The position numbers and the translations under genes are program-made. The notes under the pieces are model-generated. The model made no database searches and was not told the origin of the DNA. It saw only the letters and a program-made list of their open reading frames with translations. A stretch of DNA of 64,000 bases, from the NCBI GenBank assembly GCA_951812925.1, contig OX638371.1, positions 84,205,697 to 84,269,696 of the forward strand, read 5' to 3'. The stretch's first letter is position 1. Every line of letters starts with the position of its first letter. The stretch comes from Calliopum simillimum (Eukaryota > Arthropoda > Insecta > Diptera > Lauxaniidae). Positions 1 through 11,805 of this stretch are shown piece after piece.

Positions 1-126
1 ACTTCTGCCAATGCGACTATCATCATTAGTTGCACTGTTGCAGATGTTTTGCTCTGTGGAGGCGGCAGGACGTTCACAAATACAACGAAATTTGTCACAT
101 TGTGAACAAAGAAGTGCTTTATCCAG
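1..126 (-). CDS. nudE: nudE coding exon 6 (partial)
   Basis: After a TTTTCAG acceptor the frame continues as LDKALLCSQCDKFRCICE and is open to the window edge. The Cys-rich tail is less conserved than the rest. The stop codon lies outside the window. Confidence 0.75.
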   Translation of the reverse strand, partial: MDKALLCSQCDKFRCICERPAASTEQNICNSATNDDSRIGRS

Positions 127-3100
127 CTGAAAAATACATACACAAATTTACTAAAAAAAAGTATAAAAACTACTTTATATGGAGACGTGCGGTTAGTCCC
201 AGATGTTAAGAAACACACAAAAGGAGTTGATGACAATAATTAGTAGCGAAAAAAGAAACCATTATTAATAATTTACAAAATTGGTAATCTTTCCCATGAA
301 AATACCCGATATATCCTTCGGAAACAATAATCATGTTGTAGTACTTACATTTAGCTTTCTTAGCATATCTGCAACAATATTCAATGCGGTGGTTCGTGAA
401 CTAGCTTGCATAGCATTTCCATTCAGCAAATTGTCAGGATCTGGAAAAGGTTCTATATTTAGGTTATAGTAGTTTGTTCAAAAGAGTTAAATTTACAAAA
501 GCATGCTTTTAAACTACTCAGATTTATAATAAAGTAAGGCTAAAGCCACATATATGGACGTACACAAAATATAAGAACAAACAGTTTCTTTAATCGGTTT
601 TTTTGTGCTTTAAAAGCCTTATTTTAATTCTTTAAAATATTTTACAAACGTTAGTTGTACATAAAAAAATTAAAAAACATTATTATATAAAAAATTTGTT
701 CTAATTTAAAATCAGGTTGAAGCCATCAAAATTTCTTTCAAAGTTATTTTAAAGTGTTCGTTTAAGAAGCTTATAAATCGTTTAAAAAATGTAAAACTTA
801 AATTAAAAGTTCAAAAGAATAAAACGACACATTTTGTTTGATAAGGTTTAACATGAATGCAGTAAAGGTAAGTATTTATAAAATAAAGTACATGCGTATA
901 TTTAATATATGTAAGTTATTATACAAATATAACGATACTTTATGATTTTGTGCAGTCCATTTTATGTATTACTTTTTATTCGATTTTGCATTACAAAGTT
1001 TGAAAGCACGTTTTGTTTGCTTTATGGAATTCATAATCTTACTTTTCATTGAACGTTGATTAAAATCATTTATATTTGTCATTGACGTTGTTGTGCTCGA
1101 ATTTTGTATTGTATTTGAAATATCTCCATTGTTTTCAAGTTTGACAATGCCATTCGGAATAGTCGTTGAAGTTGTTAACGAGTTGTTCACCGATCCATTT
1201 GGCGCATAACGTGACTTTACATTTAGTTCTTGTTTAAGGTCTGTTTAAAAAATAACAACAAATTATTTTATATTTTAAAATAAATAAGGGGATTGATAAT
1301 ATTACCTCTTGTTTCATCCATAAGCCTTTGTAGTTTTTCCTGTAAAATTTCCTTTTCATCAACTTCCATTTCGAGCAATGCATTTTTCTCATAAGCTTTA
1401 TCAAGCATTCGTTCAAAATCAACAATACTTTCATTTAAAATTCTGTGCGCTCTTTCCAAGTCATCGTTTTTCTGTTCCAACTGGCGCATGTATTCCTTTT
1501 CAGAATCTCGTTCGTTTTTAATTTTCTCTAATTGTTTCTCAATATTAGCAAATTCTATTGCAAGAGAGTCGTGTTTTAACTGCAATGAAATAATTTTTTA
1601 ATTTTAATGGCACTCTGTTTACTAAAAAAGATGGGCCGGGCCGCATGCAAATATTGTCTGACAATAGGTGGAGTAGAAACAATTTAGCGAGAATGTTTAA
1701 AATCTGTGTAAAAAGTTTACAGAAGATACAAACAAAGAGATAAAGCAGAAAAATGATGTGCTGAAAGCCAATTTTAAAAGAGAGAACATGTCAATGAAAG
1801 CGAAGTACCCCAGTAAAAAATGTATAAGACACGAAAGTAAATACCGACAATTTTCTTTGAAAGCTGTAGGTACTACTTCTCTCACTTACTTTTATCAGAC
1901 AATGTCCGCTATTTCATGTATGAATTTGCGATACACTGTATGTGACAAAACAGCCAGTCTGGATATTTTCTCTCATACAATGACACTTCTTTTATGTTTG
2001 GAATTTCTTTTATCATCTAATATATTTAGAAAAAAATAAAAAATATTTTGCAAACCAACCTTAAGCGATTCATTTTCTTTCTCTAAATTTGAATTCTTTG
2101 TTCTGAGATCTTTAATTATGTTTTGTTTCTGATCGAGCGTAGCATCCATTTCGGCCTCCATTTGACGTGACTGCTCTACATATTCGTCATATTCTTGCTT
2201 CACATCTGTCCATCTGCAATATTGAAATATAGAGAAGTCTCAAAAATAAAATAAAAACACCACAAATAGATAATGGCAGAAATATACTCTGGTGAAAACT
2301 TTTCGATGTTTTATTTAGCAGCGTTTTTGGGTCGCAAAAAAAAAACCAATCTAAAAAAAAAAGCTTAGTAAGTTTCGCAGATATATGTATGTATGCATAT
2401 GACCAACTGATATGTAAATGAAATTACACAAGGAACAATTTTTTAGAAAATCTTAACCCATTAGCTCCAGTTTTTATGAGTCTTTCAATGGGTTAATGTA
2501 TTCTAAAAAGTATTACTAAATACTATAAATTCATAAAACTTAAAAATAATGCGAAAAGGGGGCTCCCAATAATTTTTTGATTTTTAGAAAAGTTATAGTA
2601 AGTTAGGGTAATGTGGACTATGTGGGTAATGTGGTGCACCCTTTTGTTTCCCATATATAACAATTCTGGTTACTTGTGCATATTACGCTCTTTGGCTTTT
2701 CTGTTATGCTCCTTACATATGTGCAATTTCTTTATATAAGCTGTGAGGTCAAAATGACTTTTTTTAATACGTACTGAATAGCTCAATAATTTCCTCAGAA
2801 CTATGTTTTTTTAAAAATCAAATAACTCTAATGCATTTGCGGGGCTATCATTCAACGAAAAAATGCATAAGCACGTCTGGTTTTACATTGCTTTTATATA
2901 TTAAATGATTATTTCAAAAAAGTGATGTTTTCGGGTAATGCGGCCTACCCCATATTATTTAACAGTGATTACTATTACACCTTAGAAAGCTAATTACCTG
3001 TGTGGAACACCCGAGTTTGAGTACTATGGTGCACTTTTTTACGTATGATTCGGTATTCTTTATGTCTTATTCATTTGTTAGTACGAATTTGGTTTATCTT

Positions 3101-6100
3101 ACAAAAAAATATTCTGTAATAAGCCTTTACAGCTATTTTATAGCAATTATAATCAACAAAAGTTGGGAATAACGGTACTACTTTAGGAAATGGACAGGGT
3201 GATCCACATCACCCAACACTTTTCTTTTTCAGCTATTTTTAGATACTGTCAATTTATCTGGCCTCACGCTCAATAGAATAACTAATACTAATTAATTGAC
3301 CAAACTAACCTACTACCATAACTTTGGTAGAAATTGGCGAAAAAGAAAAAAGGTAACCACATTACCCTAAGTTACTCTATGTTTAAAACTTCCGAGGGTG
3401 GCTATCTCCAAATTTAGATCGTAACACTTTTTGTTTACGTTTTCATTTATTATCCCTAAAACTCTACTTCCTCCAATAAAGAAATTCAAATCGGACTTGG
3501 TCCGCAAGATCGATCTAGATGGAATAAAGTAACTTTTTTAGTTTTTCAAATATATGAAATTTGTATATATTTTCGAATTATCTGCTTTGTTCTGTTGATC
3601 GAAACATGAGCAATTGCATTGATGCAGTTATTTGAAGGACACAGTCTACTTTTAGTAGCATCTTTGAAGAGCTAGTGTGAAAAACTATTTTGAATTATTT
3701 TTTTTTTTCCGAATTATATTAGGTATGAATTAATTTTACTGTAAATATTTGTTCAATTAAAGGAATCTTTGTGGGGAAAAAAATTAGTGTAAAGAAGTGC
3801 AACGTTGAGTACTTTTATTAGAACTAGCATTTTTGAGTGTCCTGTGATCAGTTGCATCACTTACGTATCCACTTTCATTTAGTGAGGCTTCTATTAATGT
3901 CCACTGTTGAAATACATGGCTGAATTTTAGTTTTTCGTATGATATCCGACCTGTCTCGAATGACTAGTTTCGATAACCTACCAAAGCGAAAGCGTTGTGA
4001 ATTATGGAACGCGTTTCTTTATATAGTGCTGTGAATAGTCGAAATACTTTTCCAGCGTCGCTTGTAAGCTCCTAAAGGGGTTTTCCATCTTAACGCATTA
4101 CATTTTTTTTTTTTTCAATAGTGCTTTCTTTTTATTTTCTTCCCATCATTCTTTATCTTAAATACGAAGTACTCTGCTTTAAAAAAAAACATGCAAAGCT
4201 GAACTGAGCTACCCTAAACTGTAAATCGATTTTAAAGAGTGTCGCAAATACTTTTGGATTATTCTTTGATTTCGTGTTTAAGATATTGCCATATTTTTGT
4301 CATATGAAAGGTAATTTAATAAGCTACAATATTGATCCAAAAATTTTTGAAACCTGGCCCTTAGTTTTCGAGATATTACGACTTTTCTGAAATTTGGATC
4401 AATTTCTTTCCCCCAGTAATTATGTATAAGGGTAGGGGTAAGTGGGCAGCCTGCGGCCGCAGCTCAGGATTTAAAACTCCCAAAAATCCAAAACCGGCTT
4501 CGCGGATCAGTCTATAATATATCCAACATCTAGTTTGCTAGCCAAATTCCAAAATTCCGTTGTTGTCGTTCATGAAAATTCTTTTGGTCTACTTTTTTGT
4601 TTTCCTATAAAAAATGTGCAAATGAGGTACAAACTGCATATCAAATGAAAAGGAAATTGATTAGGTTTCCATAATTTATTACAAAAACTATAGGTTAATA
4701 AGGCATTTTTCGGAAAAATAGTGCTTTAAAAATAAAAAACTGGTCAAAACTTTCGAAAATACGACATATCTCGAAAATCTTGACTAGTTTAAAACTTTTG
4801 TACAACGTAGTCAGTTAAAATACTTCTCATATGAAACCAATGTTAATAAAATCCAGCCAGGGGTTACGTACTTATAGCGGTTTTCATAAAAGCTATATCC
4901 CGATAGCTATATCTTCGAAAGTAGATCCGACCAGACGTTTTTGATTACATATTCTTTCTTAGAATTAAAAGCTTAACAAACCAAACTAGGTTTCAAAAAA
5001 AAATATTAACAGTCGATAATCTAACATAAGTCATAGTTAGATTGTAACAAGTCATTCAATAAGTCCGTAGGATGACACATAGATGGCGTTACTAGAATTT
5101 CTAGACTTCCTGTATGTAAATTTTTTGTTCAAAAGGAAATAAGTTGGTTATTCATGGTCCAATCCTTAAGTTTTTGGTATCAAAATAAAGTTAAAATAAT
5201 GACGCACAAGCTCATTAAGAGTTTTTTTTTAATTTTGTATTGATTTAGGCAAGATTTATGTAATTAAAGATGGTTGGTGTTTGGTTTTTTTAGTACATTT
5301 TCTCAATTAAACGGGCATACAAAAAAATCTGCCAGACCGATTTCAAAACTTTTTTCAGATTTGAAATTATTGTTTTTTTTTTTTGAATCGTTTGACATTT
5401 TTGTTTTAAAATTCTGAAGGATAAAAATTTTTTAATTTATTTTCGCGCGGATGTAAGTCGTGATTTTGGATTTGTCAATTTTTCTGAAAATTGAGACGTG
5501 ATGGAAAAATATTGTAAATGCAGTTCTATTATGTCAATAGCAAGGAATAATAATTTTATGGTCTGAACTGAGATAAAAACAAAAACCTGAAATTCGTTGA
5601 ACAGTGTAATTAAATCGAGTTTGGTAAAAATTTTGTTTTTTTCTTACTTATCCTACGGACTTATTGAATGACCTGTTAATTGTTTTCTAAAACCATCTGA
5701 TAAATTTTTATAACGCCGAATTAAAAACTAAAAATAAATTTTTAATTTTTTTTTTTTCGTTAAACTTGAAATCATTGAAGAAACGAAGAATATATATGGT
5801 TAATCCCTTAAAATTTCTAGTTTCTATCTACATACTACCAGACACTCCGCCACGTCCCCTTGACGTATGCCGCCCATTTTTGGTCTGAAGTACTCTTTCC
5901 ATACTATAGTTAAATTTCAGGCTTCTAGCTACTCCCAAAAAGGAGTTATGGCTTAATGTTACTTTACCGACTGTTGTTGTTTTTTTTTATTTTATTTTTC
6001 CCAAATAGGGCTCTGGGAATAAAGTCCAAGAACAACAAAAACAACTGCCACTCGAACCAACTTTCGGAGATATAGCCATCGGAAGATCGGGATATATCTT

Positions 6101-6802
6101 TTATAAAATTCGGTATAAGTTGACAACCCCTGGATGGATTTGAAAAATATTGATGTCATATGAAAGGTATTTTACTGGACTATATAATTGCTGTACAAAA
6201 TTTGAGTGAAAGTTTTCGAGATACGACAATTTTTCAAAAATTCACCCCATTTTTTCCCCAAAATACCGTTATTTTTTCCAAAAAATGTATTATTAACCTG
6301 TAAATTTAATAACTAAATTAGGAAGCCTAATTTATTTCCTTTCATTTGATATGCAACATGCATCTGAAATTGCATCATTAATAAATTTCTATAGATAAAA
6401 CAAAAATAGACCAAATCAATTTCCTTGAAATTAGGAACTTTTAACAACAACCGATTTTTATAAAAGATATATCCCGATATTCCGAAGGCTATATCTGCAA
6501 AAGTAGGTTCGAGCGGCAGTTGTTTTTGTTGTTGTAATTAATTCCTAGAGCCCTATTTGGGAAAAAATAAAAAAACACCAACAGTCGGTAAAGTAAAATT
6601 GTTCCAGAGTTACTATTCCAGCTAGATTGGCCTTTCCGACCACAGTGTTTCGTGCCGAAATCGATTGTCGCAGATCTAGAATTAAGCCAAAAAGAAAGTT
6701 ACTAAAATCTTACTCCACTTACTCTTTGTGATATAATTTGGCCCGTTCTTTCCAGTATCTGCATTCATCTTCAACACTGTTGAACATCGGCGGGGAATCC
6801 AT
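1..6802 (-). CDS. nudE: nudE, dynein/Lis1 regulator (six coding exons, 3' end outside window)
   Basis: NudE/Ndel1 is a coiled-coil adaptor that binds Lis1 and cytoplasmic dynein and acts in spindle function, centrosome and nuclear migration. The spliced product starts MDSPPMFNSVEDECRYWKER and continues with the YHKEWTDVKQEYDEYVEQSR block, the LEQKNDDLERAHR block typical of NDE1/NDEL1, and a late SRTTALNIVADMLRKL segment. Exons (minus strand) are 6802-6723, 2213-2060, 1579-1306, 1240-1043, 440-349 and 126-1. All donors are GT, all acceptors AG, and phases match at each junction. About 308 residues are present, close to the size I expect for a fly NudE, so little is missing at the C terminus. 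The N-terminal half is predicted coiled coil; the part encoded by exon 4 is Asn/Ser/Thr-rich and probably disordered. Intron 1 is 4.5 kb and holds several mobile elements; the other introns are short. Family assignment is strong; exact splice sites are inferred. Confidence 0.93.
349..440 (-). CDS. nudE: nudE coding exon 5
   Basis: A TTCCAG acceptor and a GTAAGT donor bound 92 bases. They encode the SRTTALNIVADMLRKLN segment, which corresponds to the ALNIVGDLLRK-type segment near the C terminus of vertebrate NDE1. It ends in phase 0. Confidence 0.85.
1043..1240 (-). CDS. nudE: nudE coding exon 4
   Basis: The exon starts after an AACAG acceptor and completes the Asp codon (DLKQELNVK), then runs into an Asn/Ser/Thr-rich stretch. 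A GTAAGA donor after 1043 is chosen over reading through to a stop at 969. Only this donor leaves the phase that opens exon 5 in frame. Confidence 0.8.
1306..1579 (-). CDS. nudE: nudE coding exon 3
   Basis: This exon holds the most conserved part of the family, with LEQKNDDLERAHRILNES and EKLQRLMDETR. It starts after a TTGCAG acceptor and ends one base into a codon at a GTAATA donor. The coiled coil continues through it. Confidence 0.92.
2060..2213 (-). CDS. nudE: nudE coding exon 2
   Basis: A TTGCAG acceptor precedes position 2213 and a GTTGGT donor follows 2060. The exon completes the Glu codon, then reads WTDVKQEYDEYVEQSRQ and on to ENESLK, all coiled coil, ending in phase 0. Confidence 0.88.
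2598..3377. mobile_element. TA-flanked inverted-repeat element with GGGTAATGTGG phrase (element i)
   Basis: The ends are inverted: GTAAGTTAGGGTAATGTGG on the left and the complement of GAGTAACTTAGGGTAATGTGG on the right. Each is bordered by TA, fitting a TA target duplication. The phrase GGGTAATGTGG or a close variant recurs next to the left end and inside. It lies in nudE intron 1. No coding capacity is visible over 780 bp, so it would be non-autonomous. Confidence 0.65.
3378..5046. other. nudE intron 1, non-coding repeat-rich stretch
   Basis: No exon or plausible ORF is visible. Around 4310-4390 and 4860-4960 there are pieces resembling the arms of the inverted repeat at 5955-6602, so this is probably decayed mobile DNA. 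Confidence 0.5.
5047..5676. mobile_element. mariner-like MITE
   Basis: The inverted ends read ACAAGTCATTCAATAAGTCC on the left and the complement of ACAGGTCATTCAATAAGTCC on the right, extending through GTAGGAT. Both are bordered by TA. The interior has no transposase. TA duplication and termini of the GTCATTCAATAAGT kind fit a non-autonomous Tc1/mariner element inside nudE intron 1. Confidence 0.7.
5955..6602. repeat. Inverted repeat with arms of about 160 bp
   Basis: The sequence from 5955 (TTTACCGACTGTTG) to about 6125 is repeated inverted at about 6445-6602. Both arms include CCCAAATAGGGCTCT and GGGATATATCTTTTATAAAA. The spacer is about 320 bp. A third piece of the same arm lies near 4880-4960. 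The ends were not pinned down. Confidence 0.6.
6723..6802 (-). CDS. nudE: nudE coding exon 1
   Basis: The start codon is at 6802. The exon encodes 26 residues plus two bases and ends at a GTAAGT donor. It gives the conserved N terminus ending ...AKLYHK. The split Glu codon is completed by the first base of exon 2. Confidence 0.88.
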
Positions 6803-7762
6803 TTTGGCTTGTTTGTTTTTTTACTGTTTATAACGGTTTGTCTTTTATTTTTCTTTTCACTAAGTCGATTTTTTTTGTTTTTGTTTTCTTCGTTTATTTT
6901 ACTTCCAAACGATTTCACGAGATGCTGCCTAAATTAATGAAAAATAAATCAATTAGAAGGTGTGCATCACTTTAATAATTTTATTTGTTACTAATTAGTT
7001 TTCCAGATTTCTTTGTTTTGCTTTTGACAAAAAAAAAAAAAAAGGCTTTAGCCTGCGTCACTGCGACAGTGGCAGACTTTTTGACTGACAAACGCTGCGT
7101 AGAGAATTCGCAGCGAAAAAAGAAATTTTTTCCCCAATTCGATCATTCAAGGCAGAATGAAATCATTTTATTAAAAATTATTTTTCGCGTTTTTTTACAC
7201 CACCATCTTACTTTTATAAAATTTAGATATTTTACTCACTTTTTTTCTTCTTTCCAGTATTTTATAGTGCTAGTTAAGGTTTAATATTTGCAAAATAAAA
7301 TTTTACAACGCAACTATGAAATTGTTTTTGGAATGAAAAAATGCCAGTTTATATTATTGCCAGCTTAAAATATTCAACAATTGTGACAGTTATGCTTTGG
7401 TATGGTTAGAGTTGCCGTTGAATGAGGAAATTGAATACTAAATTAATCCATTCCTTCCATTTTCTGCCACTGTATAAAATACGACGTCAACAATAACCGT
7501 GTTTCTTTTGACGCGTATATATAATTAATTATGTATGACAAAAAACAAAAAAAGCGCATCTACAATTAAATACAACAATCGAAAGTTTGGCAGCACTGAA
7601 GAAAATTTGAAAGCTGACAGAAAAATAAAAATTACATAAAATAAGTAAATGATAACATACCAACTGTTATTTACCTTTTATATTGTTCTGCCTTTTTTTA
7701 GAATCAATTTTATTGACGTTTTGTTTGAATTTTTTATATGTTTTGTATTTTTGGTTGAAGCT

Positions 7763-7770
7763 TATCGATA
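7763..7770. promoter_or_regulatory. DRE-like motif TATCGATA upstream of nudE
   Basis: The palindrome TATCGATA matches the core of the DREF-binding element common in promoters of fly housekeeping genes. It lies about 960 bp upstream of the nudE start codon, just outside a MITE. That this is the nudE promoter is inference; an 8-bp match could be chance. Confidence 0.3.
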
Positions 7771-7822
7771 AATACTCATCTTTGATGGGCAGCACTGGCT
7801 TTTATCCTTTTATCCTACCCTA

Positions 7823-8191
7823 ACGGGTCTGTTCCATAATCCGTGTGGTTTGAATTACTTTTCGTTTAGAAGGCTTTTTCATGAAAATGGTGAGTTACAC
7901 GATAAAAATATGAGTATCTTTTTTATGGGGAATTGCAGGTTTGACAAATAACATAGATTGGCATTAACGAAAAAGTAACCGTTGAGGAAGTATTATTAAA
8001 AAAAGTCGAAAAATTTATCGAATATTTCCGAAACAGTTACTTTTTCGTAAATATAAATGAATGTTATTTGTAGCACCTGTAATACTTCACAAAAAAGATT
8101 TTTACTCTTTTTATCGTGTGACTCACCATTTTCATCAAAAAGCCTCCTAAGTGAAAAGTAATTGAAACCACGCGTATTACAGAACAGGCCT
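7823..8191. mobile_element. Palindromic MITE, CAGGCCTG family, copy 1
   Basis: The ends are inverted, with GGGTCTGTTCCATAATCCG on the left and the complement of CAGGCCTGTTCTGTAATACG on the right. Most of the 369 bp is symmetrical: GGCTTTTTCATGAAAATGG on one side matches the other arm. A second copy lies at 54192-54582. There is no ORF. Confidence 0.7.
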
Positions 8192-10268
8192 GTAAATGTT
8201 CAAAATTTGTTTGTGGTTGTACAGAAGATGCGTGCAATTGTTTTGCTATTTTCTATTAAATCCATCGTTAAGTACTCTTTTTTTTCTTCAAAATAAGCTT
8301 TGTACAGGTCTTCCATGATTTTAGCTTAAGAAGTTATGGCCATTTGAAAATGGCACCATTGAGCGAAAAATCTTATGAGAGTGAAAAATCTCATGTGGAT
8401 TGAGCCGTTCCTAAGCAATGTTAAGCAAAAAATTTTTTTGTAAACATTGTTTGAGTCCAGGAAGCTGAAAAGTTCAGCATCTTATCTACTGTGTTTTTCG
8501 TTGGGCATTAATGTGTGAAGAATTTGATTTGACTTAGCGTTCATATTAGCTATAAACTAATGTTTGTAAACCATAATTTAAATTCTGGTCTAAACTTTTA
8601 CAATGCACGCAGTTGAAAAATAGTTACTCGATTCATTTCGTCTTACATGATAAGGCTATACGTAACGCTTCGAAGATATTATAAGGGAAATTCTAAGTAA
8701 CATAATTTAAGGATGGCTCTTAAGGCAACTTTAAAATATTTACTAGCTATCATTGTATGTATTTAGGAGCGTTTTGACTAGGTATGCATGATCCTTTAAT
8801 TCTCCATGCTTTAATCCCTAGGGCCTACTATGATAGGTCCAAAATGAAACGTCTCTATCTCATGATGATCAGTTGCATAGAAGAAAATGTTAAGACACTC
8901 ACATTGTAATTTACGACATATAAGTTATTTAATATTTATTGCAATTTTTTTCTTTAAAATAAAATACATATTTATATGAACGCAAAATGTCTATTAGTAG
9001 GTTTATGAATGTATGTTTGTGTAAATAAATGTATATAAGTGTATGTTTGTGTAAATAAATGTATATAAGGATAAAAATAGTTTTCTTGCCGCAAAAAATT
9101 ATATAAAGTTATTATATATTTCCGTAGTCATATTTAAAATAAAACAAATGTCGTATTTTCATTCGTATCTTTTTACTATGATATGAATAAAAATACGAAA
9201 GTCTTTCAAGTCGAAATACGACTGTAATACATAAGTGTAGATGATTTATTTTTGTTCAATAATCCATATTTCGCAACTGTGAAATACATTTGTTTTATTA
9301 ATACAAAATGTTAGTAAATTGTTTCGTCTAAACAAAATCAAAAATATAAATTAGTTTTTGTCTATAAATATTGCATTAAAAACTATATATATGTGCCAAC
9401 TATGAACAGTGGACTACTCAACATAATTTAAGTAGTAGCCACTTTACCCACTATTCAACACAGATATATAGGGATTACTAAATAACTTAATAATTTCAAA
9501 AATTCACATTAAAAGCAAAACCAAGAAGTCCATTATATTGAAATAGTTCGCGTTATGAATGCAGAATTTGTTGATAAAACTGATCTTTAATTATCATTGA
9601 CCCGCTGAAAACTAGCGGTTATTGCTTCCAATTTCTGAATGTATGGTTTAAAGGAAGAGTTTCGATAAAATCAACGATTATGTGCAATATATTAAAAAAA
9701 AATATTAGATAAGATATATAAAAACAAATTTCCAAAAAGCACTAAAAATATAAAATTCAAACGCACAACCATTGCGCAATGTGTGTGAAATATTATTTAT
9801 AATTTCAAAACCCGATGAATATGAGTTACTGGTGCAAATGATAAAAAAAAAAATAAATTTAACGATGATACAGAACTAATGTCGATTAGTATACTATACA
9901 AATTGAGTTAAATAGAAATTGTGTTTTATTATTCTTATTATCAATACCCGCGCTGATGTTATTTTTGTGTAGTTTGTCTTATTTTCTTAACGTACAGGCT
10001 CGTGTCGAACCTCGAATTCGACCAGTCATCGAATAGTTTTTAGGGAGGTTTAATTTAAACAAAGAAAAATAAGTTCTGCATTATAGCTTTCTGTGCCAAA
10101 CGCACCCGTGTCGGAATGATATTGAAGGTGTTCCACAAAACGTGTTATCCTCTCGAAAGCTTCGAGAAAACTGTTAAAATAAATGCACATTTAACAGTTT
10201 TATAAGTGTAATGTTTTCGAGGCATTAAAAATTCTGTGGAACACCCCTAATATCATTCAAACAAGTAA
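8192..10268. other. Intergenic AT-rich stretch without recognised gene
   Basis: About 2 kb between a MITE and the next MITE. Both strands are dense in stops. Apart from a short tandem duplication near 9011-9069 nothing was recognised. Confidence 0.5.
9011..9069. repeat. Two-copy 30-bp tandem repeat
   Basis: The block GTATGTTTGTGTAAATAAAT plus GTATATAAG occurs twice in direct succession with no difference seen. It looks like a recent local duplication in AT-rich DNA. Confidence 0.75.
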
Positions 10269-10563
10269 CTGCCATACCTAAATTGGAGCGTCAGGCGTTG
10301 CGTTATTTAACGTTACACAAAAGCGTCAACCGCCATACCGAAATAAAAAGCGTTGCGTTGAAGTCATTTGTTTGTCAAAATCATATTGTTTCTTTTTTTA
10401 CTTTTCTGCAGCTAACTTCACCTCATAACGCTTTGTCAAAATTGGAAATTCGAATAGCTGAGCGTTGATCGTTGGCAATTTCGGTAGGCGCCATACAAAT
10501 TGTATGTACATGAGAAATTTTTGACAGTAAAATAACGCTGACGCTCCAATTTAGGTATGGCAG
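10269..10563. mobile_element. MITE with CTGCCATACC ends (copy 1), TAA duplication
   Basis: The inverted ends are CTGCCATACCTAAATTGGAG and its complement, extending through CGTCAG. Each end is flanked by TAA, which fits the 3-bp TWA duplication of PIF/Harbinger elements. Length is 295 bp. A second copy lies inverted at 48824-49121. The small ORF inside is not a gene. Confidence 0.75.
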
Positions 10564-10875
10564 TAAGGTTGTGTTCATCACATGAAAATATATCTCATTT
10601 TTACTTGAAATTATATAAAGGGTAAATTTTTATCAAAATATTCTCACAATTCATATTTTTTTGAAAACACAAAATTCTTCAACGATAATGGTAGATCAGT
10701 AAGTGATCAGTGCTTCTGTTAAGTTTTGTTTTTAACACGAAATATAAGATCAATAATTTGATTGAACTCAAATGAATTCTAAGACTTATTAATTAAAAAA
10801 ATTAATAGTAATTAAAGTAAATTGCAAACATTCTCCCTCCATCATCTTTTTAATGTCTCTAGCATAAGCTCCTCT

Positions 10876-11805
10876 TCACTTTCCTAGAGACAATCGTTCT
10901 ACACTCGCCAAAAGTGCATCCGCCGTCTGTGAAACAGTTTTCTGTGCTGGTTCATCACTGGTGCTCAAATTTTGTAATTGCATTTCCAATGCTGAAAGAT
11001 CTTCCAAGTCCTGTTGTTGCTTAACCATGTAACGCAATATCAGTGTCGTCAACAGGCACATATCCTCTAGAATTTTAGCAGATTCTGGTGTTGCTTGATT
11101 ATAGCGCGTACGCAGAAGCCTCAGTTTGCTATCAGCCAAATCAAGTGGGGTTTTACCGCTCCGATCGTAAACTTGCACATTTGCACCTCCCTGCAAGAGT
11201 ACGCGCACTACAACATTAAAATTATTAGAACTAGCAGAGATGACAGCTAAATGCAGCGGGGTGTTTCCCAATGAATCGACAACATTCGGGTTTGCACCAA
11301 ATTTAAGCAATTGCTGAACAATTTGTATGTACCCACGACAGGCGGCCAAGTGCAGTGGACTTCGTTTATATTCATCTGCTGCATTCGGATCAGATCCTGA
11401 TTCCAGTATGCGGGTAAGTAGCTCAATATTGCAAGTGGAGGCAGCAGTACGCAATTTTCGACAATCAGATTCGGCGAGAATATTTCGCAGACGCTCTTTG
11501 GCGCGTTTCCGTAGGCGCATTTTATAAGTATGACTTGAGGGACTCACCGACGGTAGACTGGAGGGGCGTATAATACAAGGTGCTTGATAATCGTGGGTGT
11601 GCGGCAGGGCAAATTCATCAAATGTGGCATTCATAAGAAAGGCGTTCGGATTGATGTTGTGCCAACTTTGAGCGCATGCAGTTGCGACAGCATGTGATGT
11701 ATTTGGCGGTAACGGTGGCATTGTTGGATTAGCAGCAACTACAGCGGCTACATTACTATCATTACTGTCATTGCTTGTGTCCACACCAGAATCGTTGGAG
11801 GCCAT
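10876..11805 (-). CDS. ANKRD54: Ankyrin-repeat protein, ANKRD54-like
   Basis: A single-exon ORF of 309 residues starting MASNDSGVDTSNDSND. The first 90 residues are Asn/Ser/Ala-rich and likely disordered. A basic patch (KMRLRKRAKERLRN) follows near residue 95. Then come ankyrin repeats from about 110 to 235, with clear cores RSPLHLAACRGYIQIVQQLL and GNTPLHLAVISAS, and RSGKTPLDLADSKL. The C-terminal third is helical and ends ADALLASVERLSL, resembling the DLLASFTSLSL tail of vertebrate ANKRD54. In mammals that protein carries Lyn/HCLS1 signalling partners through the nucleus; the fly role is unknown. The ATG used is the first in frame, and no intron signals are needed. Neighbours are mobile elements, so no operon-like context exists. 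Confidence 0.85.
   Translation of the reverse strand: MASNDSGVDTSNDSNDSNVAAVVAANPTMPPLPPNTSHAVATACAQSWHNINPNAFLMNATFDEFALPHTHDYQAPCIIRPSSLPSVSPSSHTYKMRLRKRAKERLRNILAESDCRKLRTAASTCNIELLTRILESGSDPNAADEYKRSPLHLAACRGYIQIVQQLLKFGANPNVVDSLGNTPLHLAVISASSNNFNVVVRVLLQGGANVQVYDRSGKTPLDLADSKLRLLRTRYNQATPESAKILEDMCLLTTLILRYMVKQQQDLEDLSALEMQLQNLSTSDEPAQKTVSQTADALLASVERLSLGK

Noticed and set aside
969..1042. Read-through of nudE exon 4 to a stop at 969
   Set aside because: A GTAAGA donor at 1042 gives the only phase that joins exon 5, which encodes a conserved family block.
10283..10468. 61-codon ORF
   Set aside because: It lies entirely within a MITE; the same frame recurs in the second copy at 48.9 kb.
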